NCBI GenBank assembly: GCA_013054445.1
Contig: JAAMPI010000589.1
Span: forward strand, 1-31,191
From: Cudoniella acicularis
Lineage: Eukaryota > Ascomycota > Leotiomycetes > Helotiales > Helotiaceae
DNA length: 31,191 nt
Direction of reading: 5' to 3'
The translations under genes were made by a program, and so were the position numbers. Shown here piece by piece: positions 21,282 to 30,778 of this stretch. Below the pieces are notes generated by a model, which did no database searches, was not told the DNA's origin, and saw only the letters and a list, made by a program, of their open reading frames with translations. Numbering within the stretch: the first letter of the stretch is position 1; each line of letters starts with the position of its first letter.

Positions 21282-22285
21282 ATGCCCTTGGCAATCCGGT
21301 TGCTGCGGCCTAGTGCCGCGGCCCTCTCTGGTTTTGCGACGAGAAGAGTCGTGCCTAGAGTAACAATTCAACAAAATTTTATACCGTTGCCACACACCTT
21401 CAGTACCAAAAACCGTCTACAATCTGCAGCAGGTATGTCTCTCTCTGAAAGGAAGAAGTGTAAATTCTAATCAGTAGCATAGCCAGCATCCCCTTAGAAG
21501 CCCCGAAACCAAAATCCCGCCTCCGACGAACCCTAGGGGTTTTTGCAATCGCATTCTTCTTCACAACCGCAGGTTTTATGATGGCGGCAGCACCGGCATT
21601 AAAAGTCGCAAATGGCTTCTTAAATCCTCCAACCGACGAAGAAACACTGACAATGTACGTTCCCGAAGACGACGCCGCGCGGGAAATCGAAGAGTTCATC
21701 AAGAACCACCCCTTAGCAGCCGAACTACGAACCAAGCCCGAATTCTCGGAATCAAGACCGCATTTAAAGGTCCCGCCATCTTATCAATCACATAATTTGA
21801 CAGCGGGCACGCTGATGGGACCTGGAAAGGTTGTGGTGCCGCCTTTTGTCTGGAGTGAGAAGGGCGGGAAGAGTCTCGTATCTATATCTTATTTAGGGAG
21901 TGATCTATGCGGCCATCCGGGGCTTATACATGGGGGCATGCTTGCGACTCTTTTGGATGAGGGGCTGGCACGATGCTGCTTTGGGGCTTTGCCTAATAAA
22001 GTTGGGTTGACTGCGAATCTCAACATCAATTACAGGGCTCCTGCGCCAGCTGGTGCTTTCGTTGTTCTGAGAGCGAAGACGACGAAGGTCGAGGGAAGAA
22101 AGGCGTGGGTTGAGGGTCATATTGAAACTCTCGTGGGGGAAGGAGAGAAACCTGTTGTCTTGGTAGAGGCATCAGCGCTTTTCATCGAGCCAAGACAAGC
22201 TGCTGTGAGTACTCGGACTTCCGATAGTTGAGAATGTTGCTGACAATCTGGCCAGAGCATGGCACGCGTATACCCCGTCCAGTGA
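21282..22285 (+). CDS. Mitochondrial hotdog-fold thioesterase, UPF0644/FMP10-like, three exons
   Basis: The product is 295 residues, from exons 21282-21432, 21498-22204 and 22256-22285. It is a PaaI/4HBT-type hotdog thioesterase, expected to hydrolyse an acyl-CoA; the substrate is unknown. Residues 1-50 (MPLAIRLLRPSAAALSGFATRR...) form an Arg/Ser-rich mitochondrial presequence. Residues about 62-81 (TLGVFAIAFFFTTAGFMMAA) are a single membrane segment. The hotdog domain contains H190-PGLI-H195-G-G, the family's conserved HGG-type motif on the central helix, and LTANLNINYRAPAPAGAFVVLRAK. Without the last splice, translation would stop at 22231. I prefer a 52-nt intron at 22205-22255 with GTGAGT donor, CTGAC branch and CAG acceptor, giving a C-terminus SMARVYPVQ. 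S. pombe UPF0644 and S. cerevisiae FMP10 are recalled relatives. The position in the inner membrane is inferred. Confidence 0.85.
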
Positions 22286-22964
22286 TCTTAATTTAGAAAG
22301 TTCAGAAAGACGGTAAAGGGACAAGGTCCTTGGGCCCTAGAAATTATTGCTTCCAGCGTTCGAGATTTCAATTACTGGGTAGACCACCGGCATCGTACAG
22401 GAGTTCATAGAAGGATGGATCACGATTCATTTGTAACAAGCGAGCTGAGAAAGGGCCTAGATTTTGTACACTATAACATAGATTTCAAATGGTGTTACAG
22501 CCTGAATCCTTCTGAGCGATTCGCGCTATCTGTTTCTAGAAGGTCTGTAGAACAACCAGCCTCAACAGGTACCACCGACATATATGTGGATCATTAAGAC
22601 CCAATCCGGCATACAGCTCTAGAAAGCTACAAATACAGAGCTTCTTCTACATTAAAGCAGATCATTCTTCCAGGCGCTATCAATCATTCAATTCAACTCA
22701 ATTAAAAAGGGATATTCACGTGATACGCATCAAAAGTCCCTGAAATACCGGTACCCCCTGCAATCTAGCCCAAATTGCGCAAGCCGTGCAGATACCATCC
22801 AAGCGGGCCTGCCCCGAATTTTTTCAAATCACGACTTGCGCGTCCAGCGACAACAATTCATCCAAAGTCGTCCTCTCATCCAAAAACACCAATTCCTTCT
22901 CTGTTCCCCCGAATCGCGCTCTTCAACTCCTCTCCCACCAAAAATCACCACCAAATCCCACACA
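22286..22964. other. Intergenic region and 5' leader of APS kinase gene
   Basis: This 679-bp spacer has no supported gene. It holds a TCACGTGA element at 22716-22723. The final 180 bases are C/A-rich, as expected of a leader just before the APS kinase start. The short open frames here have no recognisable domain. Confidence 0.5.
22716..22723. promoter_or_regulatory. TCACGTGA element upstream of APS kinase
   Basis: This is a perfect TCACGTGA palindrome 242 bp before the APS kinase start codon. In S. cerevisiae the same sequence is bound by Cbf1 with Met4/Met28 at sulfate-assimilation genes. A matching role here is an inference from the gene downstream. Confidence 0.45.
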
Positions 22965-23887
22965 ATGGCAACGTAAGAACCCTCCCTGCAACACCCTCTC
23001 ACCCAAATATAATTTACCCCGCCAAACGAACCCCACCATGCACCCAATGCAACCCCCAAATTCTACACACCTACCCTACCAAACAAAGCCCAGTAAACTA
23101 ACAATAGCAAAATAATAACAGTAACATAACATGGCACGAAGGCCTCTCGCGCCACGAGCGCAACACCCTGCGCAAGCAGCGCGGCTTCACAATCTGGTTC
23201 ACGGGACTCAGCGCCTCAGGGAAATCCACCATCGCGACGGCCCTCGAGCAGCACCTGCTGCACCTCGGTCTTGCGGCTTACAGACTCGATGGCGATAATG
23301 TAAGGTTTGGCTTGAATAAGGACTTGGGGTTTAGTGAGAAGGATCGGAATGAGAATATTAGGCGGATTGCTGAGGTTGGTTTTGCCTTTCTTTGCTTGCT
23401 TGTTTGTTTAAAGGCGTGGATTGGGATGTGCGCATACGGGGGGGAGCGGAGGGAGAAATAAGCCGAGGATGTGGTTTCGTGGGATGAGAGATTGAACAGG
23501 CGGCTAACAAACGGGAAATAGGTAGCCAAGCTCTTCGCAGACTCCTCGACCATCGCAATAACCTCCTTCATCTCTCCCTACCGAGCAGACCGAAAGATCG
23601 CCCGCGACCTACACACTGCAGCTTCAACCCCCAAAGACGACAGCATCCCATTCATCGAGGTCTTCGTTGATATCCCTGTTGAAGTCGCTGAGAAGAGAGA
23701 TCCGAAGGGCTTGTATAAGAAGGCACGTGCTGGCGAGATTCCAAACTTCACGGGTATTAGTGCACCGTATGAGGCGCCTGAGGAGCCGGAGATCCATGTT
23801 AAGAGCGATCAGTTGAGCGTCGAGGAGAGCGTACAGAAGATTGTGGACTACCTGAATGCGAAGGAGCTGCTCCCTATCAAGGCTTAG
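22965..23887 (+). CDS. MET14: Adenylylsulfate (APS) kinase, three exons
   Basis: The product is 208 residues and phosphorylates APS with ATP to give PAPS, the second step of sulfate assimilation in the cytosol. Exon 1 is only 8 nt (22965-22972, ATG GCA AC). A 149-nt intron follows, then exon 2 (23122-23374), a 147-nt intron and exon 3 (23522-23887, TAG). The phases fit and give [17 protein letters not shown]. The P-loop is G31-T39 (GLSASGKST). [41 protein letters not shown] and [19 protein letters not shown] are the expected family blocks. The length is normal for fungi. The start was fixed by the conserved NITWHEG just after the intron. An in-frame reading that began inside exon 2 would lack that block. 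The gene is tail-to-tail with V-ATPase subunit C, 170 bp apart. It is intact. Confidence 0.96.
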
Positions 23888-24057
23888 ATATAGAAGGTTA
23901 GACAAATGAAATGATGCGATGAGATAGAATATTGGTTTGGCTGTCAATCAGTCTGCTTGAATGTAAAATGAATTCGTGGTGTTTGGAATCTCTCATACAT
24001 ACTACAATGCTTCAACCCAGTGCGCCAATCCAAGGATTTCCCCAGTCCCAATGTTAT

Positions 24058-25460
24058 CTATATGATCTCAAACTCGTAATACACATAGGCAGTGTATTCG
24101 CTGCCTTCTCCGCCGTGGGCACCAACGCCAGCTGCAGCCATCTCAGATGACAATGCGGAATCATCCTTCGTAACCCTTCCCTTGTTATCTCGCCCAAAAG
24201 CATTTCCTCCCAGGTATGAATAAGCTGAATCGAGGTTTGCCTTAGCCTTTTTGGCTAGTTTGGCATTTGTCTAGGAGCAGTTAGCACTAGTTGTTGAAGC
24301 ATGTCTTAGTAACATACCTTCACCAAACCACAGACAAAGTCCAGAGGTAGGCCATATCGCAAAACAGTCTCAACAAAAACTCGTAAAAGTCAAGATATGA
24401 ATCCAAATCATGACTGATTCACTCCATCCCGTTCGTCCAAGTCGCAAAGCCTCACCCCACACCTTCCTCTCCTCCTTGCTTACTCGCTCAACCTCCTTCC
24501 GTTCTTCCTCCTTCCCTCCTGCCACATATTTGTAGTCTCTTGGTGTCCACTTCATTTCTCTGCATTTATGCTGGAATTCGGCGCCGTACTTCTTAAAAGT
24601 TGTGACCGCGAATAATGTGAACTCTTCATCATGCGCAACTTCGACCGATGAACGAGGTACAACCATTGGCGAAATGGTCTCATAGCTTCTGAGGAAGTCT
24701 TTTTTTGACGTTTGTTGGAACCACAACTAGATGGGTTTCGAGATATTCGGAGTCTTGGACCAACAAGGAAGGATCGACGACAGGAGTTAAAGACTTCGTG
24801 GAGAGATTTCCACTGAGTTAATAGTCAGTTGTGCCAAGGATATAACGCCAGGCCCCTAGAACTCACGTTTGCCTCCTTTGCAGAGCTATGAGGTTTGTCT
24901 TGACTTGGTTATATTGTGTAAATTTTGCTTTAACATCATTGTCGATGCTTGCAAGCTCCTAGGAGAACAAGTCAGCGGATTCCAGACGAAGATCCAGCTA
25001 TCCAAACCTTCTGCAAAGAGTCGATAAGTTCCGCCAAAGGTTTATCCGCGCGGTATTTGACTTTGTTCCAGTTGAAAGAGCGCAGGTATTGGTCAACAGG
25101 CTCTATTCAAAGTAGTTAGTCGCGGCCCATGCTCAGATTTATTGCAGAACAATACATACTATCATTGACCGTCTTTTGTTGAGCTATCTTCGCCTCGTCA
25201 CCTTCCAGAAGACTTCGCAAAGAATCTCCAACCTTTGCAACTACACCTTCACAAGCATTCTCCAGCTTTGCTAAATCATCCGCTTGTTGCACCAATGCAT
25301 CGAGGGTTCCGATCTTAAATTCCGGGATCTTGAATGGTAACACGGCGCCATTGTCGTTGGAGATGGTTGATCGTAAGGCCGTGAGAGCTTCCTCTTTGTC
25401 GTTTGAGGGGGAAATCGAGGTCGGGAGAGAAACCAGCAAGTACTTGGAAGGGCCCGACAT
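24058..25460 (-). CDS. VMA5: V-type proton ATPase subunit C, two homopolymer frame breaks
   Basis: Subunit C of the V1 sector links the catalytic head to the stator and is released on reversible disassembly. Minus-strand exons are 25460-25160, 25102-25008, 24958-24867, 24812-24318 and 24270-24058, with introns of 47-57 nt. Blocks seen are MSGPSKYLLVSLP at the start, PVDQYLRSFNWNKVKYR, PVVDPSLLVQDSEYLETHL, SYETISPMVVPRSS, YGAEFQHKCREMKWTPRDY, WGEALRLGRTGWSE, VETVLRYGLP and a YTAYVYYEFEII end. Exon 4 changes frame twice. A run of seven T (plus strand, 24710-24716) separates VVVPTNV from DFLRSYE. A run of four A (24385-24388) separates WIHILT from RVFVETVLRYGLP. Each is one base longer than family conservation requires. 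Removing both gives 398 codons (397 residues), the normal length. A CACGTG lies at 25606-25611 upstream. Confidence 0.93.
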
Positions 25461-26684
25461 GATTGCTGCTGGAGCTGCCTTAGCTTGCGCGGTGAATTGA
25501 AGACGGGCAGCACCAAGCTGGCAGCTGTAGTTGGAGAATTGCTTTTTCTGAAGGACTCGAGAGGAAGGTGGAGGAGCTCAAGCTCGAAGCTTGATTAAGA
25601 AGTGGCACGTGCACGATAAGCTAAACCCTAACAGTACAGCTTCTCTGACTACACTCCTCACCTCCCATACATCGAAATAGGCTGTTGAAAGCAGATTCTA
25701 CCAAGAAAATCTTCAACTCATCATTTGAGATCATAAAGCCTTGCCCAGCATTTATCTAGTCCTCAAAGTAACGCTATCACCGGTGCACTACCTCCGGCTA
25801 GCGGCGGAAACAATGAAGCAGCCTCAAACTGGCCCCCTATTGTGGTTAACCATGACTTCGTGTGACCTTCTTTTTGGAAATATCTTATTTGCCTTGCAAT
25901 TAGATTCATACATTTGAATGCCTAGCATTTATTTTCAAGGGTTCTGGACTGGATGCTCACTTTTAGCGAGCCTGGTCGCTGTCACCTTCCTGTATGCTTT
26001 GCTTTCTGGTCTTTCAACAAAATTCGTTTCATCATCAGACTCTATGATACCAAGTGGTTGGTTTTATATGTAAAAATGGGTTGTTAAAACTCTAGAAGAT
26101 ATTCAAGTCTTCAAGATATTGTCCCTAAGAAAACAAAGATATTGAATAGCAACTGGTCACTTTCAACCTGGAATGCTCCTTGGAAACCAACTTTGATCGA
26201 ATTATTTTTTGCCTTGTTTTGTTTATCTTTTTAATTCCCATTACTTTTATCATGAAATAGTTTGGTGATGGAGGGTTCGTGTGTTCTTGCGTTTTTATGG
26301 TGCCATAAATGAGGTTGAATTTCTGCAAGTAATCGCACCCTTATTTCTCAGTCTGCGCAAATACTTTGGATTAAAAGAAAGCTACACTAGCCAATGTGAA
26401 GCCTGCTTTGGTTCTTATTTTTGTTCTTAGCGCGCAGGATAAGGGAAGGCTGGGCAATATTGTGCTGTCTGGTCCTAAGCGACTTTTCCTATGTTGGCGT
26501 CCATATCAGCGAATTCACCTTTCAGCACATTGCATCACACCTTGACTCCAATTCCTTGTGATTGTCTACTTGTTCACCACATCATCTGAGTTCATGACTC
26601 AATAGATCTCTGCGATTGCCCTTTTCTGTGTCTTCACAACGCCAGACAAACAGAAAGAGATCAACTCCTTCCGCAGCAACAAAA
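25461..26684. other. Intergenic region between divergent genes
   Basis: This 1.22-kb spacer separates the start of V-ATPase subunit C (minus strand) from the 619-residue hypothetical (plus strand). It is AT-rich and I see no supported gene, RNA or repeat. CACGTG at 25606-25611 is the only element I would note on the V-ATPase side. Confidence 0.5.
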
Positions 26685-28689
26685 ATGCCCCTCTACACCT
26701 TCTTCTGTGGCAAGAACGCGCCACGCCTGGATTCGAATTCCCCCCGTGTTGCCGTCGCACCTCGAACACGTCGAAAGAAGAAGCAGAAGACCAAGAAGAC
26801 GAAATTATGGAACTTCTTCAAATCCGTTTCTTGGAGCATCTCAACCGACTCATTGGATACTCTTGTATGTCTCTGTGGTGGCAGGAACGCAAAGTATATG
26901 CTGGAAAGAAAGCGCACTTTGAAGTACCTTCAAAGCCTGCCAAACTCTTCCTGTGAAGATGCTACATGGGCGGAGCGAGTTGGAGGCAGTATTGTTGGCG
27001 AAAGAGAAGGTTACCGCAGCGTCATCAACCCTTGGCAAGAACCGAGTTTTGGGATCACTTTCCGGTATAGACATTCTCCAGAATCATCAATCTCCGCTCC
27101 CTATGGCAGTGTGTTTACGAATGCCGGCAGCAAATATTCATCTTACACGCATTCTCGTGGTAGCAGTGGCAGTTCACCTCAAAGCAATACCGACAAGGCC
27201 TCACCTTCTGAGCATCTGAACAAAAACACTACGCCAACGTCATTGCGCAACTCTCGAACGACATCTACTTCTACATCTGGTTCCACTACTTTGGTAAACG
27301 TCCCAGGATCTGCCAATAATCACGACACACCTCAATCGCGATCAACTTCGAGAAAACCCAGATTGGTACAACCCTCCATCCCATGCAACCTCTTGCCTCA
27401 AGTTCCCCGCAATCGTGGTGGTCGACCTGTTCTTGACCTCGAAGCAGATGTTAGAGCAATCTGTCCCTCTTACGGAGTTGGAGTCGATCCAATCCTCAGA
27501 CCTGTGTCCAAGGCCTTAGATCTAGAACTTGAACGTCAAGCGCACGAAATCTTGTCAGGAAATGTTCGGGATGCATTTAAGCTACCGCGATACGATTCAA
27601 ACAGTGCGACCGAATACGTTGCTTTCCCTCAATTCTCCCAAAATTGGAACCTCCCGCAGTATGTTATTACCACCGACAACCCGGCGGACCCGGCGGTGAG
27701 ATGGCTCAGACAGAATAAACAGTCTGCTATTCTGAGACCAGACAATTTGAATGTTGCTCCGAAACATAACGTTGGCGACGCCAATATGGCGGATTTCTTG
27801 ACCCAACGTCCTCCGCCGAAGGTCGACACGATGCAAGCTACTGCAGAGGTTGTTACCATCAAGGTTCAGCAGAGCAAAGGTATTTTAAGTGATACCTTGG
27901 CCTGTGAGCCCGAGATAACAATCTCAGCAACAGGAAAGCAACGTGCCAACTCGATCAAACCAGCTCTTGGAAGAAAACACAGTGGTGGGAAGCAAGCAAT
28001 TAATGGTACGTGCCTTCACATTTACACATCTGGACACATATTAAGCAAATGGACATATGCTGACATGGTCTCTTCCTCCCAACAGCAGCAAAATATCAAG
28101 CCGAAGTGGCCCGCGCAGCAAACGCTGAATATGAAAAGAGTCAAGTAGTAAAGGGCCGCAAGGCAGCACCAACTGTGGAGAGAGGCAAGACCAAGCGTCG
28201 TCAAACGGCCAGCACACAAGCTAAGCGCTCGGTGCAAGCAACTATCATCGAAACTGCAGAGCCAGCTGAGCAACAAGCAAAGCAAACCATGACAGGTGTT
28301 TCATCGCTAATGCCGGCTTCAAAACCAACAGCAATACCAGCTCCCATGCACGCCGGAACCTCCGTTTGTCCTTCCTTCCTTTCGCAGCTCGTGGAACAAG
28401 AGAAGAAGCTTGCAGAGGCGAAGAATCAAGGCCGTGTCGCGAAGGCTGTCTCTACGTACAATAATATCTACAACTCGGTTGCCGTTACCAAGCAGCAAGC
28501 AGCTCCAACCAGTACATCGAAAAACGGCATACAAACCTACGACTGCGCAAGTACGTCATCCCCATGAAACTTCCCTAATCTAAAGAAATTCATTAACAAA
28601 CCCTTCTTTCTCTAGTTGCATCTGACACCGAGGAGGATGACGGCTGGGACCCAAAGTGGATAGTCGAGCAGGAGCCCTTGCAGAACTGA
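26685..28689 (+). CDS. Hypothetical protein, 619 residues, low complexity, three exons
   Basis: Exons are 26685-28005, 28086-28550 and 28616-28689, with introns of 80 and 65 nt (donors GTACGT twice, acceptors CAG and TAG); the phases agree. The start ATG has an AAAAATG context and opens MPLYTFFCGKNAPRL. Residues 27-40 (RTRRKKKQKTKKTK) look like a nuclear localisation signal. A Ser/Thr-rich stretch follows (about residues 160-240), then an ordered part around LVQPSIPCNLLPQVPRNRGG, LDLELERQAHEILSGN and YDSNSATEYVAFPQFSQNW. Near the end a helix (SQLVEQEKKLAEAKNQG, VAKAVSTYNNIYNSV) could be a coiled coil, and the C-terminus is acidic (DTEEDDGWDPKW). I do not recognise a domain. It resembles lineage-restricted fungal regulatory or scaffold proteins only in composition. 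A nuclear location is inferred. Confidence 0.75.
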
Positions 28690-30778
28690 ATATTAGATCA
28701 AGTTCTTGCATAGGAGTATATAATATAAAAGCGGAAATACTAGCGTTCGGTGGGGCAAAAATCGGAATGATACCCTGTGCTATTGTTGGACTTTTTGTAG
28801 ATTTTACCGGGTATTGAGCCTCAGGAAAGTCGCCCTGGGTTGGAGATGCAGATAATGGTAATGAGGTGGTTATTACTTGCGCAAAACACTATGCGTCGAT
28901 GTTAATAAGGATGAAATCGATGCCTTTTTTATATAGATACTGTGTGGTTTTGAGTGAATGTGCTGTGTCAGTAACTAAAACCTGGGAGAATAAATACTGT
29001 GCTACTGACAACTGTGAGAAATTATTATGAGGGGTACACAAATTCTCTGCCTATTCGCTTCTGCTTGTGCAACTTACCTTTCTTTAAAAGCAAGGACTTA
29101 TTTAGATACTTTTAAGTGTTTGAAGTAACGTCGTCAAACTGACCTGGAAACTGTCGGGGAGATAGGCATAGTGATATTTGTGACGTGCAGAAATGAAGAA
29201 GCTTGCCCAACTACTACTCCATGTACAGAACCAATGAAATGGGTGCCTGCACAGCAATATGATACCCCGACTCCAGCAACTTGACTCTCCCGAACGGAGT
29301 AAACTCGGGCCTGGCCAGCTCGCCGAAGTTTTATCGACGGGCCGAAACCCCAAAGGGGTATTTATATAACAAAATAATCATTTTTCTTTCACAAAACGCA
29401 TTACAAGTTGGTACAAATACAACCACACCAACACGTCTCGTCCGGCATGACGTTAAACTGTCAATAAAATCAGTTCGCCTGGTTTTGTACAGTTCCACCT
29501 GAGCTAGCAAGCTGCGCCTAGTGTATCTTCGTGGCACTATCCTGGCACCGTTGCGTGGCTACTCAAAGTACTGTTCTGGCAAAGGCCCTCGGGCTCGTCA
29601 GGATACCGCTACGAGAGCACACAAAGCATCGCCTTGATGCCGCCGTGTTAAATCACGAAGCAAAGTGAGCTAGCGAGGGGGGGACTGGAGTTTTGCTGTT
29701 TTTGTTGGTGAGATAAGTTCTTGTTACTTTTTTATTTTTTTTAAGGAGGGATTTCTGGTATAAGTCGTTAGCGAGATGCGGGCCTTGGCCGTTGAAAATT
29801 CACTCCTTTCCAGCACTATAGCTTTTTTCTTTGCGAAAGAGGACACAACTAACTGCCTTGAATTAATTGAGCTCTTCTAATGAACCCAGCGATAAATTGG
29901 GGGTCGTGTTACTCGTTCAAGGATCATATCTCTCTGCGAGCTAAAGTGTGATGCTTTCCACCTTTATGCGGTCCGCATCGGAAAATTCACATAAAACACT
30001 TTGGATATCGCATCCACTGGAAAACATCATCTGTAAGTAAACGCCTTCACTACACTGTAATCCATCGCTTTGTTCCGGTTAGTTAATAATAAAAACTTTT
30101 ATTTAGTAGTCATTTTATCTTTTAGAAGTGTTTTACACGACTACACTGTAAATTCGAACCACGAACAACAAAAATAAACCAACTACCACGACGCCAGCTT
30201 ACAATCCACGCTCTCCAAAACCAGCCCCCAAAAACCCGAAGACACCAAAAACTCTGCTGCCTATTTCAAATCCAACAAAAAACCGTGCTTCAACAAAGCA
30301 GAAGGTCAAGGGGTACCTCGTACTCACCTAAGCGGGCCGGGCATCAGCTCCCCTCAGAGTACCATTTCCGCCCGAAACGAACATTTGCATCCATGATAGA
30401 TTGCGATAAACACCCACGCACATTGAAGAAAAGAGTGGCCAGCTGCACGTCACATATGGTATTTTCAGATTGTAAGGGGTAGAGGATGCACTTGTTGGTG
30501 CGCCACAGGGATGGACTGAGCGCGTGGGATACAGGATTCATTGCTAGCCGGAAATCATTTATACCAGCTTATCTTTCCGACCTAGATCAATCTCCAATTT
30601 CAAGACAAAACAGACTGCTCCCCCCCCCCCCCCCGCGGGCCCCCCCAACTCGTAGCTTTCTTTCACCTTGACTTACACCAAAAACGTCAATCAACATCAA
30701 TTCAAAATACCATCCACCATTGAAACCCAACAACTCTCGCCCAGGGAGCAACCCCTGAATTCTCTCCGTGGGAAATCC
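28690..30778. other. Intergenic, no supported gene, with poly-C tract
   Basis: This 2.1-kb stretch lies between the 619-residue hypothetical and the terpene synthase. I see no supported gene or RNA. It includes a 15-base C run (30620-30634), a GCGGG break, and a second 7-base C run (30640-30646), about 130-160 bp before the terpene synthase start. The open frames are short and domain-free. Confidence 0.5.
30620..30646. repeat. Interrupted poly-C tract
   Basis: Fifteen C residues at 30620-30634 are followed by GCGGG and seven more C. Such tracts are prone to length error in sequencing and to slippage. This one is in the presumed promoter or leader of the terpene synthase. Confidence 0.85.

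Noticed and set aside
22775..23115. Overlapping Pro/Asn-rich open frames upstream of and in the APS kinase leader
   Set aside because: They cover the leader, first exon and first intron of the APS kinase gene. Their composition reflects C/A-rich leader DNA.
25620..25632. Telomere-like TAAACCCTAAC
   Set aside because: It is a single unit without tandem copies, inside an ordinary intergenic region.
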